Origin: Pseudocercospora fijiensis CIRAD86
Taxonomy: Eukaryota; Ascomycota; Dothideomycetes; Mycosphaerellales; Mycosphaerellaceae
Direction: 5' to 3'
NCBI RefSeq assembly: GCF_000340215.1
Contig: NW_006921536.1
Span: forward strand, 4,593,222-4,657,221
Length of the DNA stretch: 64,000 nt
Made by a program: the position numbers and the translations under genes. How positions within the stretch are numbered: position 1 is the first letter of the stretch; every line of letters starts with the position of its first letter. Positions 58,190-64,000 of this stretch are shown piece after piece. Below the pieces are notes generated by a model. The model saw only the letters and a list, made by a program, of their open reading frames with translations, was not told the DNA's origin and did not search any database.

Positions 58190-61100
58190 TATATACTAGT
58201 TACAAACTCGTCGCCTACTACCTTTGCCGAGATAGTAGTCTCTACGAATGTCGAGGACTAGCTAAAGGACAACGAGCTACTAATTAAAGCCTTAAATAGC
58301 GGTAAAGACGTCCCTAAATATGTTATACTAAACCTATATAGCATCGACAAGCCTCTTCTTACGTTAGTAATAAAAAGGCTCCTTCCGCATCTAGAGAAAC
58401 ATTTTTTATTTAACTAGTTAAAGGGGAAGTAGAGTCGCTAGCCCGTTAAGGGGCATTATAAGGAGGAGAAAGCTATAGTATACGCTATTGCTAGCAACCT
58501 CAACTATCCTACTAAACCTAGACGTGCGCTATTAATACCCGAATAGTACTTTAAAGATCCTAAATAGGCTCCGAAGTAGTACGTTAGGGGAATGCTTCCG
58601 TAGGACAATGCAAATAGTCCGAATAATGAAATTTAGAGGTCTATAGTCCACTTAGTATACCGCCTTATATAGAAGGTTATAAGGGACAAGTTTACCCTAC
58701 CGGCCGGTAATAATGCTAAAGAGGAAGACGTATCCGAGAGCGAGACTAATAGATCCCGACAAACTACGCCCTCTATACCTAAGCGTAGAGCAAGTTCTAC
58801 CTCTACTAGTAAGACTAGCAGAGCCGGTCGGGTATTTAAGAGAATAACGCTAGGAGATTCGCACGGTAGTAAGGATACTAATCTAGTAATGTCCGACGCG
58901 CTACGCCCTATTAAGCCGGACCGGGCTAAGATTACGTTATAGTTTAGTATTATCGACTAGCGGTCACCTTTAACGGCAGACTACGACGTGTTTAGCCTAA
59001 ATTAGTCTATCCTACAATCGAAGACTTCTAATAATATTAGTGTAAAGGATTTGTTACGGCTCTAGCTCGTACGAGAGTTATTGCTATCGCCCGAATAGTA
59101 GAAGTACGAATTCTTCGCAGTAATCGATCTAGCTCGCGGCCCTAAAGGTCTTTCTAAATGTAAGACTAATCCGATATTCCACTCCCTAGCTATAGAGATA
59201 TATAATAGCTTAGATACTAGGATTTCTACTAGACTCGATTTCCTCGTCGGCAAAAATATAACAGACTATACTAGGATACCTTCTATATATCGTCGACCGT
59301 CCCTACTTAAGGCTTCTAGAACTATCGACCTAGCTTAGTACGGTGCTTCTATAGCCGGTAATCCTGCCGAAATCAATGTCGGTTAGGGTCCGTAGTCGCC
59401 TACGAAATCGGCTATTAAGCAAGCTAAGGACGACCGACTCGCTCGTAAGGATCGCGCTAATCGCGAGCGCTATAAACAGCTTATCGCGGATAGATTCCGG
59501 AGGATATATAAAGAGTAGGAGGCAGCTCGGTAGGCAGCCGCGCGAAAAGCTATAGCCGACGTCGCCGCGGATACAATAGCGATTTAGTAGGCTATCGATA
59601 AGGCAGTTAAGGAGGTGCTCCGCGACAACGGTTATAATAGGAACACTGCTTTACTTCTAGTCGCCCTCGACGATTCAGTTCGAACGGCCGTCCGTTCCGT
59701 ATAGCCCGATACGATAGAGTATACGGTAAAGACCTATATTGCTTCTACTCTACCTAAGATATAGCACGCTTTAAATAGACTAGCACTATCCCTAGTACAA
59801 CCTCCGGCGTAGACAAATGCTAGTAACAATACTAAGGATAATAGAAAAATTAATCCGAGTAAAGCCGATAATGCTAATAGTAAGAAGGCCGGAGATATAA
59901 TCGACTCGAAGCGAGATCGAATTCGCTAGAAATAGATCGAGTCGTTACCGAGTTAGATCGTATCGCTACTAGATCCGAATAAGCCTAAACTCGCCGTACG
60001 ACTACCGGGTACGCAAGTAGAAGTCTAAGCCGACCCTCTGCCGATCTAGACGTTAGTAGATTTTGTCGATTAGATCTCGTCGGCGATACCTAGCTAGTCG
60101 ATAGATTTAGATATAGAAACCGACGTCGAGAAGCAGTTATCTAGTAACGTATACTCCTATCTCGACGCTAAGAACTTTAAGTTAATATACGATTTTAGAC
60201 TACTCGATCCCTCTTAGACTTCGCCGCGTATAGGCGTTATTCCGCCTAATTAGAGATCGACTCGTCCGTTAAAGTCTTACTAATTCTATATAATTACCTA
60301 GACGCTTCTAGCTTCCGTTGCTAGCGCGGACTTCTATATCGGCGGTATAGACGTAGGTATAGGCAAGACGGTATATGCGTTAGGGTACGTCGCTATAACC
60401 TCGATATAGTAGAGGGTATAGAGTAATAGCGGGCTATTAACTGCTAACGCCTATCCCTTTCGGCTATCTAATTCGTCGGTTAACCTAGGACTTCGGCTAA
60501 ATAAGAAAATTGCGTTCGATCCGTAGGTATTAGCTAGCGGTATAAAGCCGGTTATCCGCCCTAGCGTTTACGTTGTCTGTATTCCGAAGCAGCTAGCCGA
60601 AAACTAGATATATAAGATCGACAACTTTATACTACCCGGAGCTATATTCGTGTGTCTTATAAAAGACTCTAGTAAGCTAACGAAAGATAAGAGACGTAAC
60701 AGAGCTAGTCCGTAGAACTATAACTAGATCGTATATATCGAAGACGTTCTTTATCTCGATTATATAGCGCTCCCGACTCGGCTAGAACTAGAACAGGTAT
60801 TCGGTACAAAGGTTATAGATAAGTAGTAGTTTAAAAAAGGCGTCCCGGTACGCTTATTACTTAAACACAAGGATATAGAAGTACCCCCTTGTTTATAGTA
60901 CTATAAATAGATCGTCCTTACTACCTCGACTATAATATCTAACGTACTAGATTTTATAACGTACGAACGAGCTAAGAAATAGAAGTCCTAGACATAGTCG
61001 GAGAAATCTAATTCGAAACCGCCGCCACTTCGTATACTAGCTACGACTATTATCGTCGACGAGTTTTATATTACTAAGACATATAGCGCTAAAGAGTGGA

Positions 61101-62644
61101 CTGCCGTCGCTAGTCTTATAGGCTATCCTTTCGTTCTCGGCCTAAGTAGTACCCCCTTTAGTAAACTATCTAATTTAGCTATTATCGTAACTGCCTCGGT
61201 ATAGAGACACGTTAATGCCTACGATACAAAGGGGTACCTCTGCCCTGTTTAGTCGCCTTCTATAGTACGGTTTGATTTCGTCGACTAATCGCTATCGACT
61301 AAAGAGACGCGCGATATAGAACGTAACTTCTAGTTTAGCGATAATAGTAATATCTCCGACTCGGCTAGGTACATTAGCAATTAGGTTTCTAAGTACTTAC
61401 AATCCGAATACTCTAACGCGATAGTAGGTCGAACAGAACTAAGTATTATAGATAAAGATACTCGGGCGCTAGACAAGTTTCGCCCTTAGTTACTAACGAA
61501 AATAGTTCGCCTTAAGAAGACGCTAATATAGCAACCTATATCTAATGCTCCGCGCGTACCGGCTGTCGATTGTCTACTATATTCCTATTTTAACATCGGC
61601 TTGCAATTTAAATCTATAGAAGATCTAGTACTAAGCGAGTAAGTCGAAGAATAGAAGGCAGCGGAAGATGCTAAATTTATGTACGTGTCTAAGATAATGT
61701 AGGTCTTTACTATATTTCTATCGCTACTTCTCGCACTACGGGGGGGCGATACGGACTTAATTAAGGAACTTAGTACTTTTATACTGTAGGACATTAAAAA
61801 CATACTTCCTAGGATACGCGACTACGGTCTATCGGATCCCTACCTCTAGGACTATATGCTAACACTATATAACGAGCCGGTTATAGTGTCGCTACGGCAT
61901 ATTATCCGAATTAAGCGCAGTAAGCAGCGCTAGTACGGGCATAGAAGTAAGATTGTGCTAGCTAGCTTTAAGCCGTAGAATGTCTTCGTTTTAGACTTAG
62001 TATATATCTATCTGCCCCCCCCCCCCCTATCTACTAAGCATACAAGACTAACATTTTTGTAGTATCTTTAGTAGCTAGCTATATAGAAAAAAGACTCCGA
62101 GTATTACGATAACATCCTAAGTACTAGCAATATAGCATATAGAATCCTTATCGATACTTAGAGTAGCTAGACCGATACTACTAGGGCCGACCTTATTAAA
62201 GAGTTCGTATCTACGAGGAACAAGGTAAATAGATACAGCGACGAGAAGTAGCTTATAGTAGCATATACAAGCTAGATTACAACTAGCATAAACCTCCCCC
62301 CTACGGATACCGTTATTATTATCGACAATTACTAGACTCCGGAGGCTAACATTCAAATAGGTAGAAGAGTATCTCGCGCGGCCGGCGTTTAGAGGGCAGA
62401 TTTTACGGAGTCGTACCGATTTGTAATAGTATCGGTTGTAATTATATAGGCAGTATAGGTTACAAGCAGACAGGTACGAGCTTAGGATATATAACAATCG
62501 CTCGGCTTCGAGAAGGAAAAAAAGAGGAAAAAGGGTAAAGCATAATAGGATATAGCTATAGCGTACGTCGGCGCTAGTATTACAAGCGGGGGAAGTAGTA
62601 TATAGAGTCGACGTCGATATAGCAGATACGCTATAAAATATTAA
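58190..62644 (+). pseudogene. SNF2-like superfamily 2 helicase, RIP-decayed
   Basis: One frame of about 1480 codons, broken mainly by TAG/TAA. The N-terminal half is charged, with coiled-coil-like stretches (RANRERYKQLIADRFRRIYK). Walker A GIDVGIGKT is at 60344-60370 (Lys 60365-60367). Motif II reads DEFY at 61058-61069, where Tyr fits a RIP change from His in a DExH box. A motif III-like GLSSTPF follows near 61140-61165. Motif VI, IQIGRRVSR, is at 62351-62377, in the same frame despite a 13-C run at 62015-62027. It could be a SNF2-type ATPase carried by a mobile element, or a repeated subtelomeric-type gene; which is not decidable here. Confidence 0.7.
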
Positions 62645-62707
62645 TATAAGTAAAGCAAGCCTAACGTTGTGTTTATCCGCGCCTAATATTAATAACTACT
62701 ACTATAG

Positions 62708-62895
62708 GTACAAATTAGCGATGCGACTTAATAACCGACTTAGGGTACGAGTCGGCAAGCCTATATATTAGGAAGCGACCTAGACTACCGCTCTGCCCTT
62801 TAAATTAGCGATGCGACTCGATAACCGACTAGCTATCCGACTTAGTCCGGCTTAGGTTGCTAATCGGCAAACCGACGCATTAGGAAGCTACCTAA
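62708..62895. repeat. Direct repeat of about 90-110 bp
   Basis: AAATTAGCGATGCGACT begins at about 62715 and again at about 62802. Both units contain AATAACCGACT or ATAACCGACT, TTAGGAAGC and CTACCGC blocks. They differ by indels in the middle. Lies just 3' of the helicase relic. Confidence 0.65.
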
Positions 62896-62973
62896 CCTAC
62901 CGCCCTACCCTTCCTATCCCCTCTTACTATATATCCGTATAGCATGTTTCCCTATGTTCCGTTACTACCTTCT

Positions 62974-63195
62974 TTACGCATCGAGCATAATGTTATTATA
63001 TGCCTGTTGTTTTCGTAATAGAAACGCAACCTTTTTACGCAATTGCTCTAACTCTAGTGCTAACCGCTCTACCTCGTCTTATAGTTCTTTATTCGTCTTC
63101 TATCGTATAAATAGCGGCGGTCTATTCTTACGGATATATAGCGCTACCCTGCCCGAGATTCGAATGCTTCGTTTAATCTATCTAACCGGGTTCTC
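62974..63195 (-). pseudogene. C-terminal remnant of an unknown ORF with a coiled coil
   Basis: The minus-strand frame ends DEVERLALELEQLRKKVAFL, then LRKQQAYNNIMLDA and TAA at 62974-62976. The heptad pattern predicts a coiled coil. Upstream of this the frame is basic (IRKNRPPLFIR). No family assigned. Convergent with the helicase relic. Confidence 0.45.
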
Positions 63196-63560
63196 TACGT
63201 TAGGAAAGGCTAACTAGCTACTACGTTTGTCGACTCGATTAAGTGCTAACGACTTAACCGCGTACTGCGATTCTTAACTATCCTTTACCTTATCTATATT
63301 ATCGAAGTTCCCTATCGTTCTAGTGTTAAGTAGAACATGCATAGTATAGACCCTAGGCTAAGAAATCGAATATAGTCGACTAGGTTATATAGTATAGGCG
63401 ATCGGTTAAACAACCCCGCAACCGTAGCTAGAGCGATTAGCAACTAGCGCGCTAGCTAGAACTATACTTAGCGCTACGACACTATTTACTACATAGCGCT
63501 ACTATTATACGTACGGAGCTAGACTATAGCCGGCGATAAGGAGTATCGCGAGGAGGACGC
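63196..63560. other. Decayed sequence, no gene recognised
   Basis: RIP-mutated, continues the minus-strand relic upstream without a readable frame. Confidence 0.35.
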
Positions 63561-64000
63561 TACGGCTACGGCTATCGCGGGCCTCTAGTAGAACAAGAAG
63601 CTAAACCCTATCTACTACGCGGCGCCGCCGTTATACTACGGAGCAAGATTACAGCTAGGGCAAAGGCGTAGGTAAAGTTAAGCTCGAGACACGAACTACG
63701 GCTACGGCTATCGCGGGCCTCTAGTAGAACAAGAAGCTAAACCCTATCTACTACGCGGCGCCGCTATTATACTGCGGAGCAAGATTATAGCTAGGGTAAA
63801 GGCGTAGGTGAAGTTAAGCTCGAGACACGAACTACGGCTACGGCTATCGCGGGCCTCTAGTAGAATAAGAAGCTAAACCCTATCTACTACGCGGCGCCGC
63901 TATTATACTACGGAGCAAGATTATAGCTAGGGCAAAGGCGTAGGTAAAGTTAAGCTCGAGACACGAACTACGGCTACGGCTATCGCGGGGCCTCTAATAG
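63561..64000. repeat. 136-bp tandem repeat, at least 3.2 units, continues beyond window
   Basis: TACGGCTACGGCTATCGCGG starts at 63561, 63697, 63833 and 63969, exactly 136 bp apart. Units are nearly identical; differences seen are C/T or G/A (for example CCGCCGTTATACTACGG against CCGCTATTATACTGCGG). Confidence 0.9.

Noticed and set aside
63561..64000. CRISPR-like array
   Set aside because: The entire 136-bp unit repeats with no unique spacers, and the organism is a fungus.
1..64000. tRNA or rRNA genes
   Set aside because: No stretch with convincing tRNA arms or rRNA signatures was found by eye; a tRNAscan run would be decisive.

Overview
The window looks like a chromosome segment of a filamentous ascomycete; Dothideomycetes is plausible but not proven. 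Evidence: a fungal-type MMM1, a COQ8/ABC1 kinase, a TAF11 and a promethin/LDO-type gene; introns of 50 and 59 nt; and repeats carrying a repeat-induced point mutation (RIP) signature. The signature is CpA to TpA (TpG to TpA on the other strand) with CpG spared, so decayed genes are broken mostly by TAG and TAA.

Layout. (1) 1-10968: right part of a plus-strand chromodomain Ty3/gypsy element, then about 5 kb of an unrecognised RIP-broken reading frame (with an exact 72-bp tandem repeat), ending at a polypurine tract and probable LTR. (2) 10968-11935: minus-strand copy of a repeat that recurs inverted at 29480-30485. (3) 11940-24050: a clean gene island with a promethin/LDO-like gene, MMM1, COQ8, an unknown five-TM protein, a 1.8-kb array of paired inverted boxes, TAF11 and the start of an epoxide hydrolase gene. 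(4) 23572-29315: the epoxide hydrolase as a RIP-decayed pseudogene split by a Tc1/mariner element and a GATC-rich inverted-repeat element, then a RIP-decayed amidase. (5) 30690-52708: nested gypsy elements. A (32207-39389, minus, TSD AAGAG) sits inside C, a truncated relative. B (44511-51672, plus, TSD CCTAC) sits inside a different decayed element that includes an unidentified frame of about 910 codons. (6) 52709-64000: a GATC-element fragment, unidentified minus-strand relics, a 15-bp inverted repeat, a divergent SNF2-like helicase relic, and a 136-bp tandem repeat running off the edge.

The three genes promethin/LDO, MMM1 and COQ8 are adjacent and all belong to ER-lipid droplet/ER-mitochondria lipid biology (inference from family roles). 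The best candidate for something undescribed is the 19594-21411 array: boxes of consensus GAAACGTGCAA and its reverse complement alternate, with every intact pair 61-64 bp apart and the pair repeating about every 160 bp, embedded in much more diverged spacer.
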